64,000 nucleotides of DNA from Aquila chrysaetos chrysaetos. Lineage: Eukaryota; Chordata; Aves; Accipitriformes; Accipitridae. The DNA is taken from positions 4,189,501 to 4,253,500 of the forward strand of contig NC_044019.1 of assembly GCF_900496995.4 (NCBI RefSeq). Direction: 5' to 3'. Made by a program: the position numbers and the translations under genes. Position 1 is the stretch's first letter; the number at the start of each line of letters is the position of its first letter. This document shows positions 1 to 34,221 of this stretch, piece after piece. The notes under the pieces are model-generated. The model did not search any database and was not told the origin of the DNA. It saw nothing but the letters and a program-made list of their open reading frames with translations.

Positions 1-3000
1 AGAAACTGTGCAGCACATATGCTAACACCCATTGTGTAGTGCAGGTGGAACTGTGATTCATTATCACTTGCCGTGAACTCGGAAGATCGCTCCTGTTGAC
101 AATGAAAAACAGACTGAGCTATCTTGTGGGCCAGATGTTTGGGCCATCTTCTTAATGCCAGTCTTCAAAATTCCTTGCCTTTAGGTGGGCAGTGGGTCAT
201 CCTTATTTGGCAGATGGCTCTTTCAAGGTGGTGTTCTCTTTTAGACTCTTTGCACAGTCTAATGTACCATAGGCTTTGCTTCTTCCAAGCCACATGCTCC
301 AGGATTAGTTGCTCTCTTGTTTCTAAGCATCTTTTCAGGGAATGATCAGCACTTTGACCTTTCCTTAGTTGGGGCAAGTGTGACATTATCCACCCTACAG
401 TGTACAGGACTAGGTTTTGAGTTGATTTAGGTAATCTCGGCATTGTCTTGAGTGATGCCCTGCATCTAGTAAAATGCATAGGTTTCTGATGAATCCACTA
501 AGTATTCCTTCCAGAACTGCAAGAAAATTAGCATCTCCAAGATTAGATAATTGATAGCTGAAGAGATTAGTAGCCAGTTGGTAGCCTACAAAGCAGGGTC
601 ATCATTCTGTCAGCTTCCAGAGCTAAATCTATCAGGAATCACGAAGTAGAAGAGACGAGGTGTGACACGTCAACATAAACTGAAATCAAGGGTGGTTTGT
701 ATCTTGGGGTGATGGAGGCTGGTTTGTTGGGATCTGCGGGGGCTTGGCACAGTATCCCCGCCATGTGTGTTGCCCCTGCTGCAGGGAAGGACAAGCACCA
801 GGGAGAGGCAGAATCTGAAGCGAGCCAGAACTAGTGCAGTTAGTGAGCTGGAAGCCACGGCAGTGCCCCGCATGTTGCCCCAAGACCTCCATCGATGGCT
901 GCTCACAGCTGAGGTTGGAAGGGGAGCAGAGGACAGAGCTGCCCACGGAAACTGCCTGTGAGCTGCTGGAAGCCACGGGCTCTGTAAGGTGGGTTCTGCT
1001 CTTCTGCGTAGTCACCCCCTGCTCTGTACATCAGGGGAGTATGTGTGGGGTGGAGAGTATTTGGGGTGTGACTTTTGACCAATATCTGGAGAGGAGAATG
1101 AGGAAGATTAATAAGAAGACGACAGGAAAATAACCTTGGATATGAAGTGTTTTCTGATGAAGTCCCTGAAGTGTAGGTGCAGTGGTTTATTTGGAAAGCA
1201 AAGAAAAATGAGGTTGCTCAAAAGTTAATGGACTTTTTTTTTTCCAGTCTGCAGGAGAATGTGCTGATAAAAAAAGAAATAGATCTTTTCTAATTCTTGG
1301 ACTACTTTTTTGTCGCCTTTATCTCTCTCTGCTGCTACCTTGTTGTTCAGATGTAATTTGTTTAGTTTACGTTAAATAAAGGGAATGAAGTTACTCTGTG
1401 TTACAGCTATCAGGTTCACAGACAAAGACCTCAATAAATAAGGCACAGTGGCAAGGCTGTAACTCAAGTCTGGTGGTGTTGGCTTTGCAGGCTTCATCTG
1501 CAGAATGTAGGTACCATTCATAGGCAGCTGAAGGACCAGGTTGTAATGATACAATTGTGAAGACTTAACTGAGAAATTTTCTTTCTTCCTGAAAAGGCCT
1601 GTAACCTGTTTCCTAGTTTCATTTGGATTTTCTGTTTAATTTGTGTCAGCTGAACAAATAGGACCAACCCTGTCCTAGTCCTACTTGTAATGTGAGCAGA
1701 TTGTCTTTCTACTTGAGAATATCTTCTGGAACTGGAGTTTGTCTTCCAGTACTGATACCTAGTGCAAGGTTTCCGTGCTAGAGGACAATTATGAAAGGAA
1801 AAGTTAAAAAATAAACTGGTGGGAATGTTTTTGCGCAGTCAGCAATGCCATTCCAGAGGGGAGATGAATGGCTAGTGCAAGGTGCTTAGGATGAACAGAC
1901 AGAAATACCAGGTCAGATGATGGTGGATAAACTAATGTGATCGATGGAGATGGTGAGACAGCAGCTGACTAGGCAACAGGCCAGTACACAAGGGGCTGTT
2001 TGCTTAGTGTCAGAGGGGTAGCGTGTGCCTTGCTGTCTATTGACTCTTGTTTCTTGTCTTGCTGTAACTGGTACTGAGTAGAATAGGCTAAAACTTTGGT
2101 CATCGTGCTGCAGCACTTTGCCTGAATATGGATTTTTAAATCGTTTTATTTCTCTAACCAGCACGTTATCTTAATTTAAACTCTTTTTCTTTTTAAACTT
2201 GGAGGAAGATGCCTCCTGCTTTTTTGCTGGCAGAAGAAGCTAAGGTCCAGAGCGGGGCAGGGAGCTCTAGTCTAAAGCCAGATCCTATCTCAGGAGTTCC
2301 AGGCTCCCAACCACTTGTTCTGCCCGATCCAGAGTGCTCTGCAGAGAGGACTGGCAAATCTTCGCTGCAGAGCAGATTTTTCAAGAAACTGTGCAGTGAT
2401 TTTCACAGGTTACTTTGTTGCCAAGATTATCCTGAGCTATGTAAAAAGTCTCTGTGTAGATTTCCCCCAGAACTCGACAGTATGCCACTACCCAGAAGCT
2501 GTCTGGTGACGTGGTCTCAGCCAGCTCCCAGGCTTCTCGCACAAATCTCTGGATAAATGTCAAAAGTTCAGTCTGGTCTCCAAGCACTATAAATGAGAAA
2601 AAAAAAACCAAAAAGAACAAGAAAAGCAGCACTCGGAGATGGTCGCTTTTCAAACTCCTGTTTTAACAAGGCACTGATTTTAATCAAAGCCAGTTCAATC
2701 TTTTGAAGCCTTCAGTACCAGCATAACCAGAAGAAGGGATCTCAGTGTTTTCAGTTCTTGTTTTGCCCTGCATCGCCTGCACCCCAAGAGGTGAAGATAA
2801 ATAACCAGTAACAACTGGAGTCTTTTGTGCCTCAACAGTTAACATGTTCGTCATGTTTCATAGAAACTGCATCCTAATTTTTATTCCAAACAAGATTTCA
2901 GCACTAATTTTTGTTTTGACAAATATGATTTGACATAAGAACAGTGGGAGTCAAGACCTTTCATTTTTGATCTAGGTTTACATTGCACTGATCTAAATTC

Positions 3001-6000
3001 CTCCCCCTTTCGCTCTTGCCTTTCAGTTGTAAACTTGGTTATTAAAGTTAGCAAAAAGCTATTTGAAACTCTCTGTTCTGTAGCATTTAAACAGTCCTGC
3101 TATATGCAAGATTAAGTATGATAGCTTCCTAATGACTTGTGCTGTTCATTTTAAGCGTTGGCACAATGCATTACTGTACAGATTTTTTAAATGGCTTTGT
3201 TGAAAATGAAGGATTTGGTTTCTGTTCACTGAGAAACTTCATAAAGGATTGTTTGCCAAATGGCAGGACCAGGCCCCCTGGGTCTTAGTCTCCGTGACAT
3301 TAGAGGCGATATTCCTTAACCTCTCTGCTTGCTCTAGTGCTTTGGCACTGCCTGCTGAATAGGTGTGTTGGTGAGGTTAGTTTGGGCTTCCATCCATCTC
3401 TGTGACAGACAATTCATAACAGCAGCATAATAGCAATAGCAGGGGTACGTGGCGCTCTAAACGCAGGTGATGTGGCACAAAGAAGAATTTTATTCGAGCT
3501 AAACCCTGATGTCAGGGAGATAGTGTTGAAAAGCTGGTGAAGATTCTTCTGTCTCCTACTGCTTGGGAATCCTTGCACCATTTCCATCATTGCAAAGGCA
3601 GTGCATCTAGGCACACACTAAATTCATCATTATTCCTTGTACCTAGATAGCAAAGCTGGTTAGAGTTGAGACAGGGAGACTGCCTCATTGCATGTGATGT
3701 ATGTGCCATTTTGGCTTTGCAGCAGGGCAGCAGCACTTTAGATCACACACCTGCAAACCATCGTGCTTAGTGGCTCCCCAGACACAGAGTGGCTGTGGGA
3801 GTTAGGCAAAGCTGTTGGTGAAAGGCATTTCTCCTTCCTAAGGAAGAGGGCTATTAAAGACCCCACTCTTAGCTACTCATTTGCTGAAGCATCACTTTTA
3901 CAGCTTTTTTAAAGACTCTCAAGGGACAGACTTGCAGCTGGGAGCCCTTCAAGTCTCATATCTGGCCTATGATACTCCAAGTTGGCTATTTTGGGAAGAG
4001 GGGAGTGAGGGAAGGCAACTCTCTCTGTCCCTCCCATCACAGCTGCTCCACTTTGTCTGGAAAATCAAACATTTGCTAAGCTATGGAGGCTGAATATGTC
4101 CTGGGTTAGGCCACTTGTTTAGCCATTGAGAGTAGCAGGTGCAGGTCTGTGTGCTAAGTCTGGTAGCAAAAGGACTTGAGCAGGTAGATCCCTAGCCTGT
4201 AAATACCTTACCCCAAGGAGGTATTCCATTTTGGCCAAAATTCCTTCCTAAAGCCCAAGTAACTTCCCACAAAAAAAAAAAAACCAAAACAAAGCAAAAA
4301 AAACCAACCCAAACCAATACAAAACTGATTTTGACAAAGGAGTGCTCTTTGATCCCAAAAAGTGATACCCATCAGGTAGGAGAGCTGGTCGGACTTTGTA
4401 GGAATGGAGCTGGAAAAGCCAGAAGGAAGAGTGAGGGCTTGGTTCACCTGTGTGAGCTGGTATAGAGAGCATGCAAGGGTTTTTCATGAGATTCTGGAGA
4501 GAGGCCCTGAAATGCAAGCTGCTGTACTGGCTGTCCCTTCTCTTTGGGCCTGCTATTCTGCATCCTACTTAATGTAAACCCTCTGAAGTAGGATGAAGGT
4601 AAATGAATCGTTCGTTGTTACCAGTGAGTCACTCTGTTGCCTAACTATTGTCTCTTCTCTTGTCAGTGAGTCACTGACACCTTATTAGAGCAGCTGACAG
4701 ACCCCAGGCCTTGTTCCCTCTGGAAGGAGTGTGATGGGGCTTTGTTTCAATGGCAGCTGGATAGGCTGAAAAGATGGCAGGAGGCTCAGGCTCCACGGCC
4801 CAGAAGGCTGATAGATTTCCTTGGTTATGGGCAACACTTTAGCAGTTTGAACTGATAGAGCAGGAGCAGAGCAGGCGAAGACAAGCCGTTTTCTAAGCGC
4901 AGCAAAAACCACAATCTATTTTCTGGTGCCAAGGGAATGCATTGAAAATATCCTGGATGCTCTTGCAAGTGCTCTGAAGTCTCTTTGTTTTTCACTTTTC
5001 TTTCTTCACAGTCTGGTTCTGTCCCTCTTCCCTTTCCTTTCCTAATTTTTGTCCTTTCCTTCAGTCCCTGCTCACTCCTCAGTCATGTAGTTCCTGTTAA
5101 AGAAAAATCTACCCAGTAATGTGCATCTCAGCTTGCTATTGTCTGCATGCAAGGTGCAGAGGCTAGAGGCAGAGGTTATATCAAGGTGAAGGTTTTGACC
5201 TTAGCTGCAAGAAGCTGTATGAAAAGTTGTGGCTTTCTCTGACATGACTGTCTTCTGTTCTGTGTAGCTCCTACAGAGACTGAAGGAGAGCTAAAACCAA
5301 GATAATGTCACAGTCTCCTGATAAAAGGCAATTCTTTGGTGTGAAGACTTTGTCTTTTGCTCAGTAGATCATCCTACTTTGTAAAAAATGTAATCCTGTC
5401 CTCTGGGCCCTTTCTAATAGGGGAGTTCAGCTGTGCTGTGTGAGCAATGCCTGGATCAATGTTCTAGCCCAATACAACTTGTGGTCATCCCTTGCTATTC
5501 CCAGGCAAGCCTGGGTTGTAAATGTGAGCAAATGCAAAGTGTTCACATCAGTTGAATTTCACATGTGGATTTGGTGGCTCATGAAGGCTTCAGCAAGTCA
5601 GATGTAAACTCTCACTGCTCTACTAATGATCAAACGTGCAGTTTCTGTTGTGTACCTGATGCTGGTATGTTTGATTGGCCTGTTTCTGCCTAAATTGGTG
5701 GGTTTGATTTGCAGATAATGGGTAGCTAAAAGGAAGTTCACAGATGCAGCAGCAGTTGTGATTGTTACCACAGTTATACTTAGTCTCTGCTTGGTGTTTT
5801 GCAGTGCTTTTCAAGCCTTAATTAGCCCTTACATGTTTGGCAGGTGGTAGGGTAGATATTCTCCACCTTTGATCAGCCCTCATGGCCTCCCTTTAAACTA
5901 TATGTTGAGAAGAAAGCTGTTCCCTTTTCTCCTCCACGCGCTAGCTTGCCAGGATGCTGAAGGAGAGCAGGGCCATGGGACATGTGCAAATGGGTGAATC

Positions 6001-9000
6001 TTGTGCATGTGCCAGGGGACCCATCTGTTACTCATAGGTTCCCCACTTGCCTGACTTGGAGCTTTTCACCCTTTACAATCCTCATTCAGCTTGTGATTGG
6101 GACCACATATCTGTCACTTCTTGGCCATAGTCCATGGGCTCACAGTCGATACCTTGTGTTGGGGTCAGAGGAGCCCCAGGCTGCAGTGGCAGCTCTTCTC
6201 TTCTGCCCTGTGCTCTGCAGCGGGTTCAGAGAGGGCTGCCCTTTGCCTGGCAGGAGGAGCCTGGCTGGCAGCTCCCCGGGTAGCCTGGCAGGCTTTTGTA
6301 CCTTTTAGTTCCTTTGGTTGTTGAGATTGGCATATGTCTTCCAAAGTGTTCCCCCTCTGGCCCGGTGAGCGCACATTAAACCTCCTAATGAGCCTTTGGA
6401 ATTGAAACTCTTGCGGCAAGTGGCTACAATGAACCCCTAAGCTAGCAGGCAGCAGGGATGAGTCAGGGATAGGAGAAGAGGATGAGGCCTTCTATTCAGA
6501 TTAGCTACCCCAGACTAGAACAAGCTGCTGTGGGCTTTATCTGTGGTTTTTAGAGATAGCGCTACCATTAATTCTCATTAAGGCCCTTCTGAGACTATTG
6601 CTTGAATGGTCTTGTTCCTCCAGACTGGCATTAAAGCACGTCCCACTGAGGCTGTGGGAGTACAGTGTGCATACAATGCCATCTCCTCTCTCTGGAGTGC
6701 TCCATTCAGCACCTTTCACAAGAATTATGTTAATTAATGTTACATTTGTTAGTGATTTCTGCGGCAGTGTTCACAAGCGAGCGGATGGATGCTTGTTCCT
6801 CTGGGTGGGTGGAAGTAGGAACAGAGCAGCCTTGTTGCCTACATGGATGTCTCCATTCTTCTTATGCACAAAAGAGCAAATACACTTGTGGCTTGGGACG
6901 GGGTGGTACAGGCCCTCCTTCAGCTCAAGAAGAGATGAACCTTTGTATTGCTACCATGAGCTGCTGCTTCTGGTGTGCTGCTGTTCTCTCACAGATGAAA
7001 CTCCAGGCAGAGGCCCTGCACTTGCTGTCACAAGAGCTGCCATGAAGTCCTTCAGTTAGAAATGCCCCTAGACAAGCATCCCTGAGTTCTGCCTGAGGTC
7101 CCAGTTCTTCCCACTGCTCCCAGTGGAGGGTTCCTCTTTCCCATTCAGAATGGCCGTGGACTCTCACTGGGCACTGTAGGAGCTGGTGGGGATCACAGAG
7201 CTGTGTCCAATAGACACACCTCCCCTTTTGGCCATCAGTGAAGTGACATTGCCTCATCCAAGAGAGGTGTATCCCCACTCCAAGCCAGTTTTGCAGCAGG
7301 ATCAGGGGGAGCTTTTCATAGTGCACAGGGCCTTAGATTAGTGGAGACAGGTAGAATCTCAGACATGGAGTCCTGCTTAAAAGTCATTGCTACCATTTCT
7401 GGGTACTTTCAGAAGGGTTTCTTTTGAGGGTTTCTTGGTTTCTACTTTAAAGCTCCCTCAGAGAGAGTACAATGAGGCTGAAACCAGTAATTTAGAGAGG
7501 GGAGTGTCTGCAAGAGTCAAAAGTGACAGAGTGGGTTTTGATTACTTTTCCTTTCGAAGCTGCTTCCCCTTTGATTATATCCCTCACATTATAATGTGTA
7601 GATGTGGAAAGGTGATTATTTTTTAACATCTCTCAAAAGCAGCATGTCAAGCAAATATCACCACCTTTATAAATGGGTGCATATATATTGTAATAAACAT
7701 GCTAGGGTACGTATAGCACCATCTTTTGACAGCTGAGTATAATCAGAGCCATTGGACATTGTATCACAAACTCTGTCATGATCTGATGAAGCAAATTGAG
7801 CAGGAAGGAAGATGCTCCTGTAGCAAAGAAGTAACATGCCAGTGTGCACAGGGGGGTCAATGTCCTTCCTAGATGTGCTCTCTGTCCTGGCAAGTGACAG
7901 TCGCACCAGCAAAGTCCTGATGCCTGGTTTGCTCTTTGCATAGTTGTGGAGGGGAAGGAGGTTCTTTTTTATCACACTTGTGAGACGGCTGAAGCTGACA
8001 CGGTAGCTCTTAGTATTGCGATAGACTTCGTTAGCTGCAGGAAAAAGTCAGCCATGCATTTTGCAATTGCTTCAAAGCTGGTGCAGAAGAAAGAAAACAT
8101 TGACAAGACCCTTGTACAAAACACACAGCCTGCGGTTCTTCAGATACAGAGTGTTTAGGGGAATATTTAAAACAAATGTTTAAAATAACACGAAGACAAA
8201 CCAGCAGGGAAGCAAGGTTTGCCCTCCACTTTGTCAAATACAGGGGAGGAAAGCTAAGCAACTCCGAGCTATGCTTTAGCAAAGATCCAAGCATGTTCCT
8301 AATCCCTGATGCAATTCATGTATTTAAAGGCCTTACTTGCTAAAAACATAAAAGGCTCTGTGAATTCAAGCAATATTTTTCACTTCAATTAATCATCCCA
8401 GAAAATTGTAACTTTATTGTCTCTTTGTCTCTGTTTAGTTTGAGCAAATCCAACTCTTCTCATTGTCTCTCTGCAGATTATGAAAGGCTTTGTGGATTAT
8501 ATCATCAAATTAAATCAAGCCTGTTAGTGTTACTTTCAGAATATCACAGTAATGGGCTGTGCCTCAGGAGGCATTGCCCTTCCTTCTCTTTTTAAAACGT
8601 TTTGCCTGCGTCCGTGTTGCTCTGAGCTGGTATGTCTCTCCTTGCTAATAGGAAAGTGTATAAAAATCACATAATCGTTAATATTGAAGAATCATTAAGG
8701 TTGATAAAAGCAGCTCTGACTGCGATGATGTTGTTTTTCATGGTGACTGCTTTTGGAAAACATGCCATACAAACATCAGCTCAGCTGTTTTTTAGAACCC
8801 ACCAGTTGATCTAGTGGCTGTTTGACTCCATCTATTGCACTCTCAGAGATAGCTCCAGTTAGATGATAATTTTGCAAGCCTGCAGGAATAAATGGATTTC
8901 TAGAGGCTGTCTTTACTGCCTTCATCCCTTTTCCACAGCCCCTGTTTTTGATGCAGACAGCATCCGAAAGCCAGCAATCTGTAGTTGAGCAGTAAAGTCT

Positions 9001-10927
9001 TGGTTGGGTTTTCATTAAAGCAATGATGTGCTGACTGGCTGAAAAGTGTCAAAACTGCAATCTTGTAACATCAACAAAATAAGGCAAGATGCCTTTCTTA
9101 CGGGAGAGGAATGCTGAAAGCATAAGTGAGCCTTGTATGAAATTGGTGGATCTGAGCACTTCTCTGAGGAAAAGGTATGATGTACTTCAGACATGGTCAC
9201 TTTTTTTCCTTAATAAGAAAAGACCAAAGTCTTAAGGTTCATGACACATGACTCACCTTTGCCTTCCTCTTTCCTCTGCAGTAGTTCCTTGACAGTGCAT
9301 CCAGCTGGGTTTTCCTCTCTTAAGCAGAACTAGAATTGAAGTAACACTGAAGGTATTACAAAAGTGCCAAGCCAATCTGAGCATGCAATAAAAGGCTGGG
9401 AAAGCTGGGGGAATTTGGGGTAGTATTTTAAAGTCTGTTAGTGAGAAGAAGGAACTGACCTGAGCCAAATAGAAATATGTCTCGGGAAAACCTCTGGGCA
9501 TAAGCAGCGCGTGTGAGTCTTTGTGGTTACACTGGAAAGGGAGATGATAGGGACAGAGCCGGTACAAGCAGTTTCTCCTGCAGAAACAAAACCTGAACCT
9601 CATCCAAGCATCGTTGCTGCCAGAGACTCCAAGAGGTCTGACCATCAGGGGGTGGGTAGGAATGTGGCTGCAACTGAGCAGTGGCGGGGGGGGGGGGCTG
9701 CACATGCAGATTGCTGATGGCAATATAGAGGCAGCTTCACGCCTATGTCCCTGGTGTGTTACATCTGCAGAGGGATGGCTGATGATGATTCCAAACTGGA
9801 ATCCTCCACATGAGGATTTGAGTTTGCTGAGTTACCCAGGGAAGCAATGGCCTTTGTAATTTAAGCACAAAGGGGTTTGAGTCACAATGTGCTTCATACC
9901 CTTTGCTTTTCCGTGTTAGGAATACTTTTAGGGAAACCTAACAGAAATGAAACTCCAGCACTGAGATGTTCCAAACCCAGGGTTGTTAACATCTCTAGTT
10001 TCATTTAATCTCAACTGCTACAAGATTGTCTGTCTACATATCCTGCATAGTTTTCGTGGCATGGCATGCCACATCATTCTGTCTCACTGGAAGTTCTCCT
10101 ATAGTCCATTTGTGTAAGACAACGCTTGGCATGCAATTTTTTTACATGAATGACATGCTTGGTCCTTGGTCCAAGTACTTGGGTGGCATTTGCTTCATCT
10201 GCATGTGTCCCATTGCCATCTGCTGGAGAACGGTGAGCATGCTCACAGGGACTGTTCTGTTAGCCAAAGGAAGGGAGCTGTCCCTAGAGTCACCCACTCT
10301 CTGTTCAGGATTCATTGAGATTAGTTTCTGGTCTCTCTGCTGCCAGATGAGGCTGTGTTTTGTATATATGCTGGTAGCGGGAAACCCTGGGTCATGGCAT
10401 GGTGTAAAAGTACTTTGTGCCCCAGATAACAAACATTGCATCAGGGCAGAATGATCAAAGTCCTGTCTTGGATGCTCTTGCACAATAAAAATACAATTCT
10501 CTCACTTAGAAGAGGGTTATGCTTGTAACTGGCTTAGAAAGAGGCTGAATTTAGGTTTACAGCTGAACAAAGATTAGGGGTGGAATTGCCTAACCATTTT
10601 GGCCAAGACAAGACTGGAAAACAAGGCCAAGGCTTGCAGTCATGACTAGTGGCTTACAGTGTGGACCTTGAGCTGTTCCTTGGGGGTATTCTTTCAGAAG
10701 TGTCAGGCCTTTGAAAATTGGGCCTCTCCAAATCAGCCCATTTTGGGTAGCAGAGCTCACTAGTCCTGTTAGCAGATCTCAGCCTAGTCCATGGCCAGTC
10801 TGGATCCCATCCAAACATCCCCAGTATTGGGACTGGAAGCTGCTTCCTGTCCCAGCTCCTGCAGATTGATTTAGAACCAAAGACTGCATGAATGGGGCTT
10901 CATCATGCTGTTCTGTTTGAAATGCAG
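1..10927 (+). other. MAN1C1: MAN1C1 intron (5' part outside window)
   Basis: This stretch ends in the splice acceptor TGCAG at 10923-10927, directly before a MAN1C1 exon that starts inside a codon, so it is intronic. I looked for the preceding MAN1C1 exon (the conserved stretch before the glycine-rich start of the next exon) on both strands and did not find it; it must lie left of the window. Reading frames here are short, lack family motifs and have no splice-site support. Only simple sequence is visible: an A-rich run near 4270-4310 and a short G run near 9687-9697. I see no RNA gene and no recognisable transposon. Confidence 0.7.
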
Positions 10928-30880
<19,953 letters not shown>

Positions 30881-31322
30881 TGAGGCCATTGCCCAGCACC
30901 ATGCTTCTGCAGCATCGGCGGGTTACTGCATTTCCTTTCCATTAAAGGAATTCGCATTGTTCCTAAAATGGTATTTTGGGGCACTAGTCCAATTCCGGAC
31001 AGTATTATATTGGGAAGATGAAACCATGACGTAAGCACCTTCTTTTCCTCTGTGAGGAGCTCTATTAGCCTGATAATGAGATGTTTATTCTGGGCCATAT
31101 TGTACACAGTTCATAGACATTCCTTTATACAGAGAATTTATATGAAATCCACTGACTTTGCTTAATAGTGGCCAAAGGACTGGAAGTTTGCCATAAAATA
31201 GACTTCACACACACAGACGTCCTCTTTTCGTTTTTCTGTTTCATTTTTGCCTTTTATATACTGTTGGATTTATCACCTTTCTAATTAACAGTTTTCAATA
31301 TACTGTGCTTTCTAGGTGGTAA

Positions 31323-33980
31323 GCTTTCTAGGCTCTTTAGGAAGGACAGGACAGGAGAACGAGGAAGGGGAGTTGCCCTTTATGTGAGAGAGCAGCTGGA
31401 GTGCATAGAGCTCTGCCTGGGGCTGGATGAAGAGCTGACTGAGAGCTTATGCATTAGGATTAAAGAGAGGACAGGTAAAGGTGACATTACAGTGGGTGTC
31501 TTGTCTGCTGTAGGCCACCTGACCAGGAGGAACAACAGGATCGGGCCCTCTACAGACAGATAGAAGCAGCCTCAGGTTTGAATTTGCAGGCCCTGGTCCT
31601 CATGGGGGACTTCAACCACCCTGATATCTGCTGGAGGGACAACAGAGCAGGACATGAGCAATCCAGGAGGTTCCTTGAGTGGTTTGATGATAACTTCCTC
31701 CTCCAAGTGACAGAGGAGCCAACAAAGAGGGGTACTCATTGGGGATGTGAAGATCAAAGGCAGCTTTAGCCGCAGTGACCATGAGATGGTGGAGTTCAGG
31801 ATCCTGTGGGCAGGAAAGGTAAAAAGCAAACTCACAACCCTGGACTTCAGGAGAGCAGACTTTGGCCTCTTCGAAGATCTTCTTGGAAGAGTCCTGTGGG
31901 ATAAGACCCTGGAGGGAAGAGGGGCCTGAGAAAGCCAGTTAATATTCAAGAATCATGTCCTCCAAGCTCAAGAGAGTTCCATTCCAGTGAGCAGGAAGTC
32001 AGGCAAAAATGCCAGGAGGCCTGTGTGGATGAACAGAGAACTCCTAGCCAAACTTGAACACAAAAAGGAAGCATATAGAGGGTGGAACCAAGGATGGGTA
32101 ACCTGGGAGGACTACAGAAACATTGTCTGAGCTTCCAGGGCTTACGTTAAGAAAGCTAAAGCCCAAATGGAATTTAATTCAGGCAGGAATATCAAAGACA
32201 ACAAGAAGGGCTTCTATGAGAACATAGGTGACAAAAGGAAGACTGGGAAAATGTGGGCCCACTGCTCAACAAGACAGGGGACCTGGTTACACAGGACATG
32301 GAAAAGGTTGAAATACCAAATGTTGCCTTTGCCTCAGTCTTCACTAGCAAGACCGGCCTTCAGGAATCCCAGGTTCCACAGACCAGGGGAAAGGCTGGAG
32401 CAAGGAAGATGTACCCTTGGTGGAAGAGGATCAGGTCAGGGAATACTTAAGCAAACTGAACATACATAAGTCCATGGGCCTTGAAGGGATGCACCCACAA
32501 GTGCTGAGGGAGCTGGCAGATATCATTGCAAGGCCACTGTCAATAATCTTTGATTGATCATGGCAACTGGGAGAAGTGCCCGAAGACTGGAGTAAAGCAA
32601 ATGTCACTCCTATGTTCAAGAATGGCAAAAAGGAGGAGCCAAGGAATTATAGGCTCGTCAGCCTCACCTCAATCCCTGGGAAGGTGACGGAGCAGCTAAT
32701 CCTGGAAACAATTTCCAGGCACGTGAACAACAAAAAAATCTTCAGGAGTAGCCAGCATGGCTTCACCAAGGGGTAAACTTCTTGATAAACTTCTACGATG
32801 AAATGACTGGCCTGGTAGATGAGGGGAGAGCAGCAGATATTGTCTAGCTGGACTTCAGGAAGGCCTTTGATACTGTCAAAGGAGATCATCATAGACAAGC
32901 TGTTGATGTATGAGGTGGATGAGCAGACAATGAGGTGAGTTGAAAACTGGCTGAATGGTTGGGCATAGAGGTGGTGATCAGTGGCACCAAGTCTAGTTAG
33001 AGGCCAGTAGCTAGCAGAGTATGCCAGGGGTCAATACTGGGTCCAGTCCTCTTCAACATCCTCATTAATGATCTGGATGATGGGGCAGACTGTACCCTCA
33101 GCAGGTTTGCTGATGACACAAAACTAGGAGGGATGGCTGATATGCCGGAGGGACGTGCTGCCATCCAGAGGGACCTCGACAGGCTGGAGAAGCCGGCTGA
33201 TAAGAACCTAATGAATAAGCAGAAGTGCAAAGTCCTGCACCGGGGAAGGAACAACCCCATGCACCAATCTATGCTGGGGCACCTGGCTGGAAAGCAGCTT
33301 GGCAGAAAGGACCTAGGGGGTCCTGTGGACACCAAATTGACCATGAGCCAGCAGTGTGTCCTTGCTGCAAAGAAGGCTGATGGTATCCTGGGCTGCATTA
33401 GACGAAGTATTGCCAGCAGCACAAGGGAGGTGATCCTTCTCCTCTACTCAGCACTGGTGAGGCCACACCTGAAGTACTGTGTCCAGTTCTGGGCTCCTCA
33501 GTACAAGAGAGACATGGACATACTGGAGAGAGTCCAACAAAGGGCCACGAAGATCATTAAGGGACTGGAACATCTCTCCTATGAGGAAAGGCTGAGAGAG
33601 CTGGGCCTGTTTAGCCTAGAGAAGAGAAGGCTCAGGGGTGATCTTAGTAATGTATATAAATACCTGAAGGGAGGGTGCAACGAGGACAGAGCCAGGCTCT
33701 TTCCAGTGCTGCCCAGTGACAGGACCAGAGGCAGTGGGCACAAACCAAAACACGGGAGGGTCCCTCTGGACATGAGGAAACACTTTTTTACTCTGAGGGT
33801 GACCAAGCACTAGCACAGGTTGCCCAGGGAGGCTGTGGAGTCTCCATCCTTGGAGATATTCAAAAGCCACCTGGACACAGTCCTGGGCAGCTGCCTTTAG
33901 GTGACCCTGCTTGAGCAGGGGGGCTGGACCAGATGACCTCCAGAGGTCCCTGCCAAGCTCAACCATTCTGTGATTCTGTG
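31323..33980 (+). mobile_element. CR1 LINE, 5'-truncated and disrupted
   Basis: A non-LTR retrotransposon fragment in the same orientation as MAN1C1. It starts inside the endonuclease part of ORF2 (frame SRLFRKDR, then MGDFNHPDICW near 31600). It continues through reverse transcriptase blocks (NGKKEEPRNYR near 32630, HGFTKG near 32760, RFADDTKLGG near 33105) and the C-terminal region ([10 protein letters not shown] near 33455; YEERLRELGLFSLEKRR near 33580). The 3' end is a doubled ATTCTGTG at 33965-33980, typical of CR1. Stops (for example at 31928 and 32129), frame changes and a small deletion after 31735 show it is dead. Full-length CR1 is about 4.5 kb, so roughly the 5' 40% is missing. The longest uninterrupted piece is 33133-33813. 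Confidence 0.95.
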
Positions 33981-34199
33981 GTGTTAAAATTGTAACTAAA
34001 TCAAAACCTGTCTGCAAAATTCTTGATCCTGATGTATTTTTATATACCTTTTCTGTGCTCTTAAAACACATTTACCGCACATCACATCTCATTTAACTTT
34101 CCTTTATCGTTTTTGTGTTTTTCTACTTTTATTTGGAACTAAATGTTATGAGTCACTTGTAATAATTTCACTGCTGTAATAGTCAAATCTGTGAAACAG

Positions 34200-34221
34200 A
34201 ATAAAAGTCTTGTAAAATAAA
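34200..34221 (+). promoter_or_regulatory. Two polyadenylation signals, probably MAN1C1
   Basis: AATAAA occurs at 34200-34205 and again at 34216-34221, 220-240 bp after the CR1 end. They are the first canonical pair after the MAN1C1 stop outside the CR1. A cleavage site would be expected 10-30 bp downstream. Confidence 0.5.

Larger units (their letters stand above)
30881..34221 (+). other. MAN1C1: Probable MAN1C1 3' UTR, carrying a CR1 insertion
   Basis: About 440 bp of unique sequence follows the stop, then a CR1 element (31323-33980), then unique sequence to two AATAAA signals at 34200 and 34216. I see no canonical AATAAA between the stop and the CR1. The simplest reading is a transcript end just after 34221, with the CR1 inside the 3' UTR. 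A variant signal upstream of the CR1 could also be used, so the extent is inferred. Confidence 0.55.

Noticed and set aside
33133-33813. 227-codon open frame as a host gene
   Set aside because: It is the reverse-transcriptase C-terminal part of the CR1 element, flanked by broken CR1 sequence.
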